Positions 8,610 through 17,955 are shown, counted from the stretch's first letter. The stretch: DNA of 64,000 nt from Mesorhizobium sp. WSM4904 (GCF_029674545.1 NZ_CP121354.1:1488001-1552000), one strand, 5' to 3'. Numbers and translations are program-made. Notes: generated by a model from the sequence alone, not told the origin.

Positions 8610-9647
8610 CTAGGCCAAGCCTGCGGCAAAGAATGCTTTCGCGACAGGCTGGAAATATTGCATAGGAACCGCGTGGCCGAGTTTTGTAGTGCCTATCAGC
8701 TGACGCGCTAAGACATGGTCATGGACGATCGTCAGGCGTAGTGCCCGCGCCTCGCTCAACACATGTGAAACGCGCTCACCTTCGGCACGGCAAACTAAGA
8801 ACGGCACCCCGGTTTCACCGCGAACGTAACGCAGACCGATCAGGACCGCCCTTCCTGTTAAGACCAGCGTGGCGCGATGCACGCCAAGCGCAGGCTCGTC
8901 GGCCGCCTCCTCGCGGATGCGACGCTGTTCACCTTTCAACTCTGGCGCTCCTTGCTGATCCTTCGACTCGCGCGTCACTTCGGTATTGGTCATGCGCATT
9001 TCGCGCAGATACAACGCGCGCTGGAGCAGAAGATCGATCAGTCCGCCGACCAGCAGTGCGCCGGCGCCAATTCCCATCAGCAATTTTGTCTCCATAAAGA
9101 TGAGGCCAACACAGCCCATGCCGCAGATCGGCAGAGGGACCATTGTCTTCCACATCCCGAGAAGGACAATGGAAAAGGTTGCGCTGAGAACCAATACCTT
9201 GAACATGGTCTTGCAGACTTCGACCATGGAACGAGCAGACCCCAAGCGCTTCAGCCCTTCAAAGGGGTCAATTTTCTTAAAGCTGAGCTTCATCGGCTCC
9301 AGAGAGAAGACAAATCCACCATTGGCTAGCAGGCTGGCCAAAATCACCGCGGCGACAAGGGTTCCAAGCAGCGGGCCAACAGCCGCGACTGTGAGTTGGA
9401 CGAGCACAACCAATGCCTGCGGCACCGCGGTATCGAAAGGTAGGCTCTGCAACTTGGTGGCTAATAGGAGCGCTTCCCGGCATTTGTCCTCGATCACGCT
9501 GCCTCTTAGCCAAAGGTAGCCGAGCCCAGCGCAAGTCCCGACCGCGCGGACGAAATCGGAGCTACGTGGCAGCTGTCCTTTTTTGCGCGCTTCACTTAAC
9601 TTCTTCGGGCTGGCGGCGTGTGTCTTCTCTTCACTTGTGTCGCTCAT
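8610..9647 (-). CDS. rhcU: RhcU/SctU, T3SS substrate-specificity switch (NPTH motif replaced)
   Basis: 345-residue FlhB/SctU-family inner-membrane protein of the export gate. The start [17 protein letters not shown] is the family N-terminus, and its ATG overlaps the rhcT stop by 4 bases. Membrane helices fill residues ~30-215. The cytoplasmic linker ([22 protein letters not shown]) and C-terminal domain follow. Family members normally self-cleave in an Asn-Pro-Thr-His motif before the '-AV-I-LRY' strand. Here that place (residues 264-267) reads TGRA in [14 protein letters not shown], so the cleavage Asn-Pro is absent. The remaining C-terminal fold looks complete. Confidence 0.93.
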   Translation of the reverse strand: MSDTSEEKTHAASPKKLSEARKKGQLPRSSDFVRAVGTCAGLGYLWLRGSVIEDKCREALLLATKLQSLPFDTAVPQALVVLVQLTVAAVGPLLGTLVAAVILASLLANGGFVFSLEPMKLSFKKIDPFEGLKRLGSARSMVEVCKTMFKVLVLSATFSIVLLGMWKTMVPLPICGMGCVGLIFMETKLLMGIGAGALLVGGLIDLLLQRALYLREMRMTNTEVTRESKDQQGAPELKGEQRRIREEAADEPALGVHRATLVLTGRAVLIGLRYVRGETGVPFLVCRAEGERVSHVLSEARALRLTIVHDHVLARQLIGTTKLGHAVPMQYFQPVAKAFFAAGLA

Positions 9648-10462
9648 GGCAGCAATTTGTCGAACCACTCCAGCACGCCGTTGGCACGTGTGACCTCCAG
9701 TTTCATGCTCTCCACCAGATAGGCAGCGTAGGTGACCATGAGAACTGGAAAGACAATGTTCTTGATTGCCGGAGACAGTTGGCTCGCCTTAAATTGCGGG
9801 GCAAAGCGACGCAGCAGCATCATCGATATATCAATCAGTATCAGGAAGAACACGACAGGCCCCGAAACCAATAATGCCGTGCGCATTATGCTGTCGAGAA
9901 GCCCCAACAACTCCATTGCTCCTGGCCCGCTCAGTGTCGGGTGAAACTGATACACCGGCCAGATCAAGTAGCTGCGGTACAGGACACTGATCAAAGTTTC
10001 CAGGCCTCCTGATCCGACGAATATGGCAATCGCAGTGATCCCCAGAAAAACGCCCATCGCGGAAGCCTGACTGTTCGTCGCGGGATCGGCCGAAGCGGTC
10101 GGGCTGCTGATGCCGCGTTGGTTGTCGATAAGCTCCCCGGCAGCCTGAAGGCCCCAAAGCGGAATGCCAAGAAAAGTGCCAAGGAGTACACCGACAAAAA
10201 CTTCCTTGAATCCGAGCAGGGTTAGCTGGATCAGGCGCGTATCAGGATCCAGCGCCGGCAATCCGCCGCTGACGTGTGCCAGGCATGGTAGTGCGAAGCC
10301 AACAGCCAAACAGCCCCGGATCAGCCCACTGATCTGCGAGCGTGTGAATACGGGAAAGATCAGCATGATGCCCATCGCGCGGGCTGCCCCAAGACCTGCC
10401 GCAACGACGAGTTCGAAAGCCGTCTGGATCAGAATTTGAATATCGGCCGATGGCGCGTCCAT
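9644..10462 (-). CDS. rhcT: RhcT/SctT, T3SS export-gate membrane protein
   Basis: 272-residue FliR/SctT-family protein with about six hydrophobic helices. Together with RhcR and RhcS it forms the SctRST export channel in the inner membrane. Typical family stretches are visible ([31 protein letters not shown], and [20 protein letters not shown] near the end). Normal length for the family. It overlaps rhcU by an ATGA and follows rhcS by 8 bases, so it is translated from the rhcQRSTU message. Confidence 0.94.
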   Translation of the reverse strand: MDAPSADIQILIQTAFELVVAAGLGAARAMGIMLIFPVFTRSQISGLIRGCLAVGFALPCLAHVSGGLPALDPDTRLIQLTLLGFKEVFVGVLLGTFLGIPLWGLQAAGELIDNQRGISSPTASADPATNSQASAMGVFLGITAIAIFVGSGGLETLISVLYRSYLIWPVYQFHPTLSGPGAMELLGLLDSIMRTALLVSGPVVFFLILIDISMMLLRRFAPQFKASQLSPAIKNIVFPVLMVTYAAYLVESMKLEVTRANGVLEWFDKLLP

Positions 10463-10470
10463 GGGGCGGA

Positions 10471-10746
10471 CTAGTAGCTAAGTGTCATTGCGGGAAACTC
10501 GGTGAAGATCTGATCGGCTAGCTCTATGAGCGGGGCGCTTAGCACAGGAGCAAACAGCCCAATCACCGCGACAACGACCAGAAGCTTCACGGTGAGCGGC
10601 AAGCTTTCATCCTGGATCTGCGTCGCCGCCTGGAGGATGCCGATGACGAGGCCGACAACCACTGATGCAATGAGCGGCGGTAGAATCCAGATCATGAAAA
10701 CCACCAGTGATTGGCTCATAAGAGTAATGATGCTGGATTCAGTGAT
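10471..10746 (-). CDS. rhcS: RhcS/SctS, T3SS export-gate membrane protein (start uncertain)
   Basis: Small two-helix FliQ/SctS-family channel subunit. The core is [20 protein letters not shown], the conserved [18 protein letters not shown], and a second helix, ending at EFPAMTLSY. The start is awkward. A good GGGAGG site lies at 10753-10758, but no ATG, GTG or TTG stands at the right distance; the in-frame codon there is ATC (10746). Initiation at ATC would give a 91-residue protein, near the usual length. The first ATG (10719) gives 82 residues but has no ribosome site, and the ATG at 10803 overlaps rhcR by 55 bases. Confidence 0.88.
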   Translation of the reverse strand: MTESSIITLMSQSLVVFMIWILPPLIASVVVGLVIGILQAATQIQDESLPLTVKLLVVVAVIGLFAPVLSAPLIELADQIFTEFPAMTLSY

Positions 10747-10748
10747 GA

Positions 10749-11414
10749 TCAGCCTCCCGGTAACGTATAACTCAGCACAAGCCCATGCATCAATTTTGAC
10801 CAACCATCAATGGCAACAAACAAGAAGATCTTGAACGGAACAGATATAACAGTTGGTGAGACCATCGACATACCCATTGCCATCAAGATAGTTGTCACTA
10901 TCAGATCTATAACAATAAAAGGCAGATAAAGTAGAAATCCTATCTCAAATCCGCGCTTCAATTCTGATAGCAAGAAAGATGGTACAAGTATTGCAAAGTC
11001 ATCAGGCGTGGCTGCAGCGTGCATTTCCTCTGGCCAGACCTTTTCTGTCGAAGATAGGAAAAATCGCCGCTGCTCTTCATTTGTGAATTTCTTGAGATGC
11101 TCGCGCAAGGGCTCACTTCCGGCTTTAGCGGCGCTTACCCAGTCGTCGAATGTCTGATAGTGGAGCTTGGGATCCGACATGCGGTCATAGGTCTGCTCAG
11201 CAACGGGCGCACTAACGAACATAGTGAGGATCATCGCCGCGGCGTACAGCACCACATTGGGTGGTATGGTCTGGGTCCCGAGCGCATTGCGGACGAGGAA
11301 AAGAACAATTGATACCTTTACAAAGGCCGTTGTCGTGGCAACTGCTAAAACCAGCAGACCGAGTCCGGCGGTAACCGCAAGAAGCGCCAGGATTGTCGGC
11401 TGAGCTTCACTCAT
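10749..11414 (-). CDS. rhcR: RhcR/SctR, T3SS export-gate membrane protein
   Basis: 221-residue FliP/SctR-family protein, central subunit of the export channel. The start MSEAQPTILALLAVTAGLG was chosen because it matches the family N-terminus and overlaps the rhcQ stop by 8 bases. Conserved stretches: TTTAFVKVSIVLFLVRNALG (minus the last residues), then TPDDFAILVPSFLLSELKRG, EIGFLLYLPFIVIDLIV and SPTVISVPFKIFLFV. About four membrane helices flank a central hydrophilic segment. The length is normal. The stop overlaps the proposed rhcS ribosome site. Confidence 0.95.
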   Translation of the reverse strand: MSEAQPTILALLAVTAGLGLLVLAVATTTAFVKVSIVLFLVRNALGTQTIPPNVVLYAAAMILTMFVSAPVAEQTYDRMSDPKLHYQTFDDWVSAAKAGSEPLREHLKKFTNEEQRRFFLSSTEKVWPEEMHAAATPDDFAILVPSFLLSELKRGFEIGFLLYLPFIVIDLIVTTILMAMGMSMVSPTVISVPFKIFLFVAIDGWSKLMHGLVLSYTLPGG

Positions 11415-12471
11415 TGCATGCAAACCCGCCACGGAGCCTGATGCCCAGCTCTTCTCCGATGCGGACAATGTCGCCACGCCCGATACGCTGACCATTGGCC
11501 ACTATGTCGACCGGGCCGTCGATCGGCCATCCAAGTTCAAAAATATGCCCTTCGCCGGCACTTCTTAATTCCCCAAGAGAAATAGGCCAGCGGCCGCATT
11601 CAAAGACAAGCACGATCTCGACATCGTCGAGATCCTTAGTAAGCTCCAGTTGCGATCCGGGTTGTGTCATATGCGCACTCTCCAAAGGACACGGTCGCGG
11701 GCGGAAAGGCCCCCGCAAGATTAATTCATCGCCGTCAAGATCCGCCTCGGCGCACAACTGGCCGACAGCTAGGGTGATCTGGCCGCGGCCGAACGGCGCA
11801 ATATCGGGCAACAATGCATCACCGACACATGCGCTTCGAAGAAGCGCCGCAGGAAGGCGAAGCGTGCCGACCTCTCCTGCAACAATGAGCGGGAGCTCTG
11901 GAGGCAGCCCGCCCAGCTGCCGCGGCAACTGGGCAAGCAGTTCGCCTAGCGCGCGAAACGCAGGCGGTACTAAGCCGTCAAGTGGCGTGAACAGGAATAG
12001 ACGGCCCTTGCCCTTGACCGCGCCGAAAATGATGTCGAGTTCAAGATGAGGAGCCAGCATCGTGGCTTCGCATACCCGCACGAGTTGCACGTTCAGACGC
12101 GTCGTCTCCTCCAGTCGAGTGACAAGCGGCTCCAGAGCGAGTTCGAGAATTAGCGAAGCAGTTGGCTCGGAAGGGAAGGCCAAGCCGTTCTGCACTGTCG
12201 TGATGAACTCCTCTACGAGCGGGCGCGACAGTGACAAGATGACCGTTTCGGCTCCCACTCTCCAGACGCAGTCAAGCATCGGAATGGCAGCAGGTTCCTG
12301 CTGCCAGACAAGCCCTGCCGTTCGCACCGATAGCGGCACCTCGTTGATCCGGCTTTGAAACGGCGTGCGCGGCGCTGCTGTATCATTGAGCCACGAGACA
12401 ACCGTGTGGGACAGTTTCAGAACTGGTTCGAACATGGCGGGTGTGACCGCAGCGCCTATCAAAGACTGCAC
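11407..12471 (-). CDS. rhcQ: RhcQ/SctQ, T3SS cytoplasmic ring (C-ring/pod) protein
   Basis: 354-residue cytoplasmic protein of the FliN/SctQ group that forms the sorting platform under the basal body with NolU, NolV and the ATPase. The C-terminal ~75 residues form the SpoA domain (DDVEIVLVFECGRWPISLG, then DIVANGQRIGRGDIVRIGEELGIRL with the family GxGE/D pattern). The N-terminal region is diverged, as usual. It begins 53 bases after sctO and overlaps rhcR. Confidence 0.9.
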   Translation of the reverse strand: MQSLIGAAVTPAMFEPVLKLSHTVVSWLNDTAAPRTPFQSRINEVPLSVRTAGLVWQQEPAAIPMLDCVWRVGAETVILSLSRPLVEEFITTVQNGLAFPSEPTASLILELALEPLVTRLEETTRLNVQLVRVCEATMLAPHLELDIIFGAVKGKGRLFLFTPLDGLVPPAFRALGELLAQLPRQLGGLPPELPLIVAGEVGTLRLPAALLRSACVGDALLPDIAPFGRGQITLAVGQLCAEADLDGDELILRGPFRPRPCPLESAHMTQPGSQLELTKDLDDVEIVLVFECGRWPISLGELRSAGEGHIFELGWPIDGPVDIVANGQRIGRGDIVRIGEELGIRLRGGFACNE

Positions 12472-12524
12472 GGTCGTGTCATTCGGACGACCTCTTGCGA
12501 CCGTCGGATCCGGTTGCGCGGCAT

Positions 12525-13037
12525 TTAGGCAAGCGACCCCCTCGCATATTTCAGCAGTATCTCATCGTCGGCCTCGATCTCGGCTGCGGCCTCCGAATGA
12601 GTCTCGACGGCGCGCCGCACGTCGTCCTCGATTTGTTGCCATTTGTCCCTTGCCGCCGAACATATGACCCATAGCTCCCTCGTCCTGGACGCCGCCATCT
12701 CAGCCTCCTCTTGAGCGATTTGGGTATCATCAAGCATCTGCCGTCTGGAATTGATCTCAGCGGCAAGTTGTTCAGTGTGAAGGCGGTGACGGTCGAGCGC
12801 TGCGCTAGACAAGTTGTCGAGTGACATCAGATGCTGATAGAGCGCTGCTTCTTTTCTTGAACAATGTTGCTGTATCATTGCAAGCTCCCTAGAGGCATTT
12901 TGTACGGCTGAGGCGGCCACATCGCGCTGGGCTTCCTTCTTGGACAGCTCGCCAAGGGCACGACGCTCTTGCATTTCCTTCAGAAGCCGTATACTCGAAG
13001 ACTGAATCCAGTTTACGCGGTCAGACGCGACATCCAT
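12525..13037 (-). CDS. sctO: SctO (Y4yJ/HrpO-type) ATPase stalk protein
   Basis: 170-residue protein that is almost wholly alpha-helical and charged, with coiled-coil character (LKEMQERRALGELSKKEAQ, EQLAAEINSRRQMLDDTQ). This fits the FliJ/SctO stalk that sits in the centre of the ATPase hexamer and contacts RhcV. Sequence conservation in this family is very low, so the call rests on coiled coil, size and position. It is encoded directly after rhcN, overlapping it by 25 bases. Confidence 0.82.
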   Translation of the reverse strand: MDVASDRVNWIQSSSIRLLKEMQERRALGELSKKEAQRDVAASAVQNASRELAMIQQHCSRKEAALYQHLMSLDNLSSAALDRHRLHTEQLAAEINSRRQMLDDTQIAQEEAEMAASRTRELWVICSAARDKWQQIEDDVRRAVETHSEAAAEIEADDEILLKYARGSLA

Positions 13038-14371
13038 GCGACCGTCTCCTCGAAATCTGACGCGTCATCTTCGCTCTGGCGCAGAAACTCCCTCAGTTCG
13101 TCGATTGACGCGACAGCCCGGTCAGTCAGGGGATCTCCACCTGGCTTGTATTCGCCAACATTGATCAAGAACTCGGTCTCGGCATAGCGCGACAGGAGCT
13201 CGCGGAAAATGGATGCTGCCTTGCGATGTGTCCCCGAAACGACTGCATCCATGACGCGGCTGCGACTCTGCAGCACATCAATAGCGGGGAAATGCGATCG
13301 CGCCGCAATAGCGCGTGAGAGGATGACATGGCCATCGAGAATACCACGCGATTCCTCGGCGATTGGATCACCCGTGCCATCACCCTCTACAAGCACCGTA
13401 TAGAAGGCCGTGATTGAGCCCCGCTCACCCATGCCGGCGCGCTCGAGCAGGCCTGGCAGCATGCCAAAAACGGAAGGAGGAAAGCCCCGTCGCGTCGGCG
13501 GCTCACCCGCAGCAAGGCCTATTTCGCGCATAGCGCGGCAGAAGCGCGTCAGCGAATCCAGCATGAGAGCAACGCGTAGGCCTTGATCGCGGAAATATTC
13601 CGCGAGCGCAGTCGCCATTGGAGCGCATTGCGCACGCTCTACCGCCGAGCGGTCGGATGTTTCAACCACGACGACCGTACGGAGAAGGCCCTCTTCACCA
13701 AGATTCCTTTCGATGAATTCACGAACTTCCCGTCCACGTTCGCCTATGAGCGCCACTATGACGACGTCAGCGGCGGCACCCTTTACGATCTGTGACAACA
13801 GCGTCGACTTGCCACCACCTGGCTCGCCATAAATCCCGATCCGCTGGCCCTCGCCGCACGTCAGCAGACCATCGAGGACACGGACCCCAAGCGGGAATGG
13901 CCGCTCAATCATGCGCCTCGTCATCGGATTGGGGGCTCTGCCATGCAGGGGCCGAGTTTCGACGGTCTTGATTTCGCCTTTGCCGTCCAATGGGCGGCAA
14001 CGACTGTCGATCACGCGACCGAGCAAATCGCCGCCGACGGGCACCTCACGCATTCGGCCAGTGGCCACGACCTCTGCGCGGCTGGATAGGCCCACCAAGT
14101 CCCCGATCGGTGTCAGCAATACACCATCACCCGACAGGCCGATCACCTCGGCCTCGAGCGACAGCCCGGTTCGCGGGTCCTCTAGGAGGCAAAGTTCCCC
14201 AATACGAGTGTCTGGCAAGACGGCATGAACCAGTGTGCCGATAGCCCGCGTGATCCGACCGCGCACCGCACGCGTGTCAATTCGCTTGGCCGCAGCCCTC
14301 AAAGACGAGATTGCTGGAACGAGAGCTCGAGTGTGGGCGTCAGCGTTATGTTCTGGGACGGGCTTTCTCAT
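13013..14371 (-). CDS. rhcN: RhcN/SctN, T3SS ATPase
   Basis: 452-residue F1-beta-like ATPase that strips chaperones and unfolds substrates at the export gate. Walker A is GEPGGGKST at residues 182-190. Walker B is ALMLDSLTRF. The family motif EPPTRRGFPPSVFGMLPGLL is present, as is the beta-barrel N-terminal domain. The length is normal and all catalytic segments look intact. The gene overlaps nolV by 4 bases upstream and sctO by 25 bases downstream. Confidence 0.97.
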   Translation of the reverse strand: MRKPVPEHNADAHTRALVPAISSLRAAAKRIDTRAVRGRITRAIGTLVHAVLPDTRIGELCLLEDPRTGLSLEAEVIGLSGDGVLLTPIGDLVGLSSRAEVVATGRMREVPVGGDLLGRVIDSRCRPLDGKGEIKTVETRPLHGRAPNPMTRRMIERPFPLGVRVLDGLLTCGEGQRIGIYGEPGGGKSTLLSQIVKGAAADVVIVALIGERGREVREFIERNLGEEGLLRTVVVVETSDRSAVERAQCAPMATALAEYFRDQGLRVALMLDSLTRFCRAMREIGLAAGEPPTRRGFPPSVFGMLPGLLERAGMGERGSITAFYTVLVEGDGTGDPIAEESRGILDGHVILSRAIAARSHFPAIDVLQSRSRVMDAVVSGTHRKAASIFRELLSRYAETEFLINVGEYKPGGDPLTDRAVASIDELREFLRQSEDDASDFEETVAWMSRLTA

Positions 14372-14991
14372 AGCTCGCCTTTCTCACAGAGCGTCCCGAA
14401 ACCAAGGCGCAGCGCGCGCATCTGGGCGTCAAGTCCAAGGTCAACATTGCCGTACTCGCTCCACAGCACGCAGCGTTGCGGCGACAATGTCGGGTCGGGC
14501 TCGATCCGCACCCTTGGTCGACCATCCTGGCCGTCGCATCGAGCAAACTCTCGTGCAAGCATGTCGACTTGCATGGGAGAAACATGAAGGCAAACGTCGG
14601 CGCCGCTGTATTGACACTCTATGGCGTGACGAACAGCCCTCACCAATAGCTCGCCCGGATCGAAAGCGCCGATAAGATCGCTCAATATTTCCATCACGAG
14701 CTGCGGCAATTCCTGCTCCAGAGCCGCCTTTCGTCGCGCGATTTCGGAGATTGTCTCCGCAATCAACCCTGCCATCTCCTCGGTGCCTGCATTCGAGCCC
14801 TCCATGTGGCCGCGCGCCCACGCCCGCTGGTAAACCGCGCGTGCCCAGTTTCGAACGCGCTGCCGATGCCGTTCTGCCGCGGCAAGGGCTTGCGCGGCGC
14901 TGTGCCAGGTTTCGAGCTCGCTCGCGGGTATCAGTGGTCCGACTGGACGCATCTGCGGCGCTATTGGCCCCTCGGAAAGTTCGACTGTCAT
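14368..14991 (-). CDS. nolV: NolV/SctL, ATPase regulator (stator)
   Basis: 207-residue FliH/SctL-family protein that binds and restrains the RhcN ATPase and links it to the C-ring. It has an Ala-rich helical N-terminal half (AAQALAAAERHRQRVRNWARA) with an AWARGHMEG segment, and a C-terminal domain with LRLGFGTL near the end. Adjacent genes overlap by 4 bases on both sides (nolU and rhcN), a tight operon. Confidence 0.9.
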   Translation of the reverse strand: MTVELSEGPIAPQMRPVGPLIPASELETWHSAAQALAAAERHRQRVRNWARAVYQRAWARGHMEGSNAGTEEMAGLIAETISEIARRKAALEQELPQLVMEILSDLIGAFDPGELLVRAVRHAIECQYSGADVCLHVSPMQVDMLAREFARCDGQDGRPRVRIEPDPTLSPQRCVLWSEYGNVDLGLDAQMRALRLGFGTLCEKGEL

Positions 14992-15605
14992 TTCACCGGG
15001 GTCTCTGTCTCAAAATGAGCTACTACAAGTGAAAGCAATTGGCCGGCGGCGGTCCAATGCTCATGTGCTGGAGTCTCCGCGGCAGTCCCCTCGGGCAATC
15101 GAAGAAGCACGCGGTTACGCTCGGTCGCTGAACTGTCCTGGAGCCAAGCTCCAAGACATGCGTGTCCATCGTATTCGATTTGCTGAGCGAGTTTTTCTGG
15201 GTCCGAGATCAGTCTTTTGTCAACAGCATGCAGCAGGTGTCGGATTCCGAATGCGTGTGCATCCACGCCGATGCGTTTAACAAGGATGGCAAGCTCAGGC
15301 TGAGAGACAAACGCGACCAGCGAACGGGCATGCCAGATACTACCAGCAAGAAGGGTCGCTCGATATGGATCATGCCCGCGTAGAAGGTCCGGCCTGCAGC
15401 CGATGTGGTTCAGATCCACGTCATCGTTGCCCAGCAATTCTGCCAGCCTTGGATGCAGTCTGGAACACTTCTGCAACTTCACTAACGTTTCGGCCGATAA
15501 CGCTGGATCAAGACGCGCCGCAAGACGGGTTGGATGGGCCGAAGCCGCAAGCTCGCTCGCGCCCGGAAAGTGCGGACCATCAGGTCGGGCGGTCTGTATA
15601 GGCAT
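14988..15605 (-). CDS. nolU: NolU/SctK, T3SS sorting-platform accessory protein
   Basis: 205 residues from the ATG at 15605 (MPIQTARPDGPHF). An upstream ATG at 15674 would add 23 residues and overlap rhcJ. No ribosome site is strong enough to decide. The protein is mainly helical and carries the NolU/SctK pattern (LSAETLVKLQKCSRLHPRLAEL, GSIWHARSLVAFVSQPEL, LGAWLQDSS). SctK connects the basal-body ring to SctQ. In R. fredii, nolXWBTUV was first known as a cultivar-specificity locus. It lies 13 bases after rhcJ and overlaps nolV by 4 bases. Confidence 0.85.
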   Translation of the reverse strand: MPIQTARPDGPHFPGASELAASAHPTRLAARLDPALSAETLVKLQKCSRLHPRLAELLGNDDVDLNHIGCRPDLLRGHDPYRATLLAGSIWHARSLVAFVSQPELAILVKRIGVDAHAFGIRHLLHAVDKRLISDPEKLAQQIEYDGHACLGAWLQDSSATERNRVLLRLPEGTAAETPAHEHWTAAGQLLSLVVAHFETETPVK

Positions 15606-15618
15606 TGGCAATGAGATG

Positions 15619-16455
15619 TCACCCACGTCCAATTGCAGGCATTCTTTTGCGAATGGCCTCGACAGCAGAAGCATCCCGGCGCCCCTCGACCTTGGAAACG
15701 CCGGTTGATTGCTTGCGCCGACGCGTAACAACGCCGATCAAGAGATAACAGGCCACGGCGAATACGGCTGCGGCAAAACCTGTTACGGTCGCCAGAAGTG
15801 GCGCAGGAAGAGGTAGTGATGCTTGTGGCAAAACAGCAGTCGGATCGGGCCGTTGCTCGTGTGCGGAACGTTCTACCGGCACCAAAACCACTTCCACCTT
15901 ATCGTAGGACAGGCCTTCGATGCTGTCGGCTACAAGCATCTTTATCTTTGGCAGCAGAGCCGCGACATTTGTTTTTGCGTCGTGCCTGATAAACACCGAG
16001 GCCGAGGATGGCGTGGCACCGGCTCGCACAAGGTCGTTATGCGGCAGCACGACGTGAACACGTACAGAAAAAACGCCATCGATATCGCTGATCGTCCGCG
16101 ACAACTCTTCGCTCAGGGCATACACGTAACGGGCACGCTCTTCGGTCGGCGAGGCAATCAGGCCTGATCCTTGGAATATCTCACCGAGGTTCTTGAAGGA
16201 TTGGCGCGGCAGCCCCTTGGCGTTCAGAAGGTTGATTGAGAAGGCGAGCAGCTTTTCGTCAACCTGGATCGTGCTGGTTCCATCCTTGGCGACCACCCGG
16301 ATCGCGGCGACCCCGTTGTCTTCAAGAAGTGCGAGCATTTCATTTGCCTCACGCTCTTGCAATTGCGTGTAGAGGTCGGCTTTGCAAGCAGTGAGGGCGA
16401 CGAGAACTGGCAGCATGACAAGTCTAACCGACCGCCACCCTGACAGGCCACGCAT
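15619..16455 (-). CDS. rhcJ: RhcJ (NolT)/SctJ, inner-membrane ring lipoprotein
   Basis: 278-residue FliF/SctJ-family lipoprotein that forms the inner-membrane ring with SctD. The start MRGLSGWRSVRLVMLPV (16455) gives a signal peptide ending in the lipobox LTAC with Cys24. The ring-building domains include DLYTQLQEREANEMLALL and RTISDIDGVFSVRVHVVLP. A C-terminal membrane helix (TVTGFAAAVFAVACYLLIGV) is followed by a basic tail. The in-frame start at 16482 has nothing to favour it. It lies 36 bases after nopB. Confidence 0.95.
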   Translation of the reverse strand: MRGLSGWRSVRLVMLPVLVALTACKADLYTQLQEREANEMLALLEDNGVAAIRVVAKDGTSTIQVDEKLLAFSINLLNAKGLPRQSFKNLGEIFQGSGLIASPTEERARYVYALSEELSRTISDIDGVFSVRVHVVLPHNDLVRAGATPSSASVFIRHDAKTNVAALLPKIKMLVADSIEGLSYDKVEVVLVPVERSAHEQRPDPTAVLPQASLPLPAPLLATVTGFAAAVFAVACYLLIGVVTRRRKQSTGVSKVEGRRDASAVEAIRKRMPAIGRG

Positions 16456-16491
16456 GATTTCGCCCTCGGCCAAGCCAATCATGCGCGCGGT

Positions 16492-17001
16492 TCAGCCTTC
16501 CTTCAAAAGTTTATTCACGGATGATGTGACGCCGCTGACGCCTTTGGAGATAAGCGCCACCTGGGTGACGCCGTTGTAAACATCCCGAAGACCAGCCATC
16601 ATCGTTTCGAAGTCTTGCCCTTGTTGGGGAATGCCCGAGATTCCGGTTCCCGCCTCACCTGGAACGGGAAGCTTCTGCGCCGGTCCCGGTAGAGCGCCCT
16701 TCGAAAGGGCTATGTCATGGTCGAGCGCGGGGAAGGAAACAGTGTTGTGTGGATATAGGGAGGAAATCGTCTGCAACACGCGATCGCCCATGCCGCTCGT
16801 CGGCGCAGCCGCGCGCTGAACATCCATCGCCGCAGCAACTGGCGCCGCACTCGCTGGCCCCGCGGCGGCATCGTTTTTCAGCGAGTCGGCTGCATGCCCT
16901 AAGGCGCGCTCAAACTGGGCCTGCTCGACAATCGACGGTGATCCGACCCTGGGGAGGCCAGCCGTTAGAGTGGCAGAGATCGACGTGACAGGCATCATCA
17001 T
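16492..17001 (-). CDS. nopB: NopB (NolB), secreted T3SS pilus-associated protein
   Basis: 169-residue protein starting MMMPVTSISATLTAGL; any of the three consecutive ATGs at 17001, 16998 and 16995 may be used. It is rich in Ala, Gly and Ser. The C-terminal helix (FETMMAGLRDVYNGVTQVALIS, then TSSVNKLLKEG) resembles inner-rod and pilus proteins. NopB is exported and found with T3SS surface appendages in NGR234. It is the first gene of the minus-strand apparatus operon behind the tts box at about 17090 and sits next to rhcJ, as in the nolXWBTUV order. Confidence 0.87.
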   Translation of the reverse strand: MMMPVTSISATLTAGLPRVGSPSIVEQAQFERALGHAADSLKNDAAAGPASAAPVAAAMDVQRAAAPTSGMGDRVLQTISSLYPHNTVSFPALDHDIALSKGALPGPAQKLPVPGEAGTGISGIPQQGQDFETMMAGLRDVYNGVTQVALISKGVSGVTSSVNKLLKEG

Positions 17002-17079
17002 GTAAGGACTCGGTTGCTCTCTCTGACCGGGCGAGCCCCGCCCATTCATCACCCGGTGTCGGCGCAACACTCCTAGGGG

Positions 17080-17103
17080 GGCAAGCTGACAACAAGCTGA
17101 CTA
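17080..17103 (-). promoter_or_regulatory. tts box driving nopB-rhcJ-nolUV-rhcN-sctO-rhcQRSTU
   Basis: The minus strand reads GTCAGCTTGTTGTCAGCTTG, matching GTCAGCTT followed by the spaced (A)AGCT half. It is about 80 bases upstream of the nopB start, within the divergent nopB/rhcC1 promoter region. Confidence 0.82.
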
Positions 17104-17188
17104 ACGGCGGCGTCATTTCGACAATCTAAAATCTCTTCGGCAATTTAGTCACTTGTGATGATTTCAGCGTTTGGTTTATCAGTGCGAC

Positions 17189-17887
17189 ATGCCGAGAACG
17201 CTTATCCAACCCGTCACCCTGCATGTTTTGAGACTTCTTTGTGCCGGGTTTTTTCTGTCCACCGGGATTCACCCGGCGCATGCAGTCCCGCTGTCCCTTC
17301 CGGCGACACCCTATAGATACACGGTTCTGGATCAGGAGCTCGCTGCAGCGTTGCAGGAATTCGGCAACAACCTGAATATCAGGGTCAACATCAGTCCTGC
17401 GGTGAAGGGGCGAATTCGCGGACGTATGCCTGATTTGCCACCGCGCGCGTTCCTCGACCGCTTGACGAACCTTTACGGTCTACAATGGTACTATGACGGC
17501 CTTGTGCTCTATGTGTCTGCTGCACAAGAATCGCAAACTCGAATGCTTTTGATGACGTCGATTCGCTTCGATGCGTTCAAGGGGGCTCTCGACAAGCTTG
17601 ATATCTCCGACGAGCGCTATGTGGTCAAACCCGTGCCAGGCAATGGCCTCGTCTTCGTTTCCGGTCCACCGCGCTTCGTCGCACTCGTGGAGCAGACCTT
17701 TAACGGCTTGGTGGCGCAGGCGCAGGCGCAGACTCACATAGCGGCAACGCCAAAGGAATCAGTGCTGATCTTGTTTCGCGGCTCCTCCACTACGGTCGTT
17801 CGCGACGGACGACCGGATGCTTCTTATTCTTCTGACATCCCACAACAGGATAGCGTTGGCGGGAAGCCTGAGCTGGGCAAGAAATGA
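17189..17887 (+). CDS. rhcC1: RhcC1 (NolW), N-terminal part of the split T3SS secretin
   Basis: 232-residue outer-membrane/periplasmic protein. A signal peptide ends near AHAVPLSLPATPYRYTV. The N0 domain (VLDQELAAALQEFGNNLNIRVNIS) and one further N-domain (RYVVKPVPGNGLVFVSGPPRFVALVEQTF) follow. The membrane-spanning secretin domain is missing, because rhizobial T3SS secretins are encoded in two pieces; RhcC2 at 28748-30214 supplies the pore. The ATG at 17189 was preferred to the TTG at 17171. It is transcribed away from nopB. Confidence 0.92.
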   Translation: MPRTLIQPVTLHVLRLLCAGFFLSTGIHPAHAVPLSLPATPYRYTVLDQELAAALQEFGNNLNIRVNISPAVKGRIRGRMPDLPPRAFLDRLTNLYGLQWYYDGLVLYVSAAQESQTRMLLMTSIRFDAFKGALDKLDISDERYVVKPVPGNGLVFVSGPPRFVALVEQTFNGLVAQAQAQTHIAATPKESVLILFRGSSTTVVRDGRPDASYSSDIPQQDSVGGKPELGKK

Positions 17888-17955
17888 ACATTGAGGATTT
17901 CCCGCAGCTCTGAAGAACATGACTGCGGCTACCCCTTTGTGAACTCTTCGCAAAC

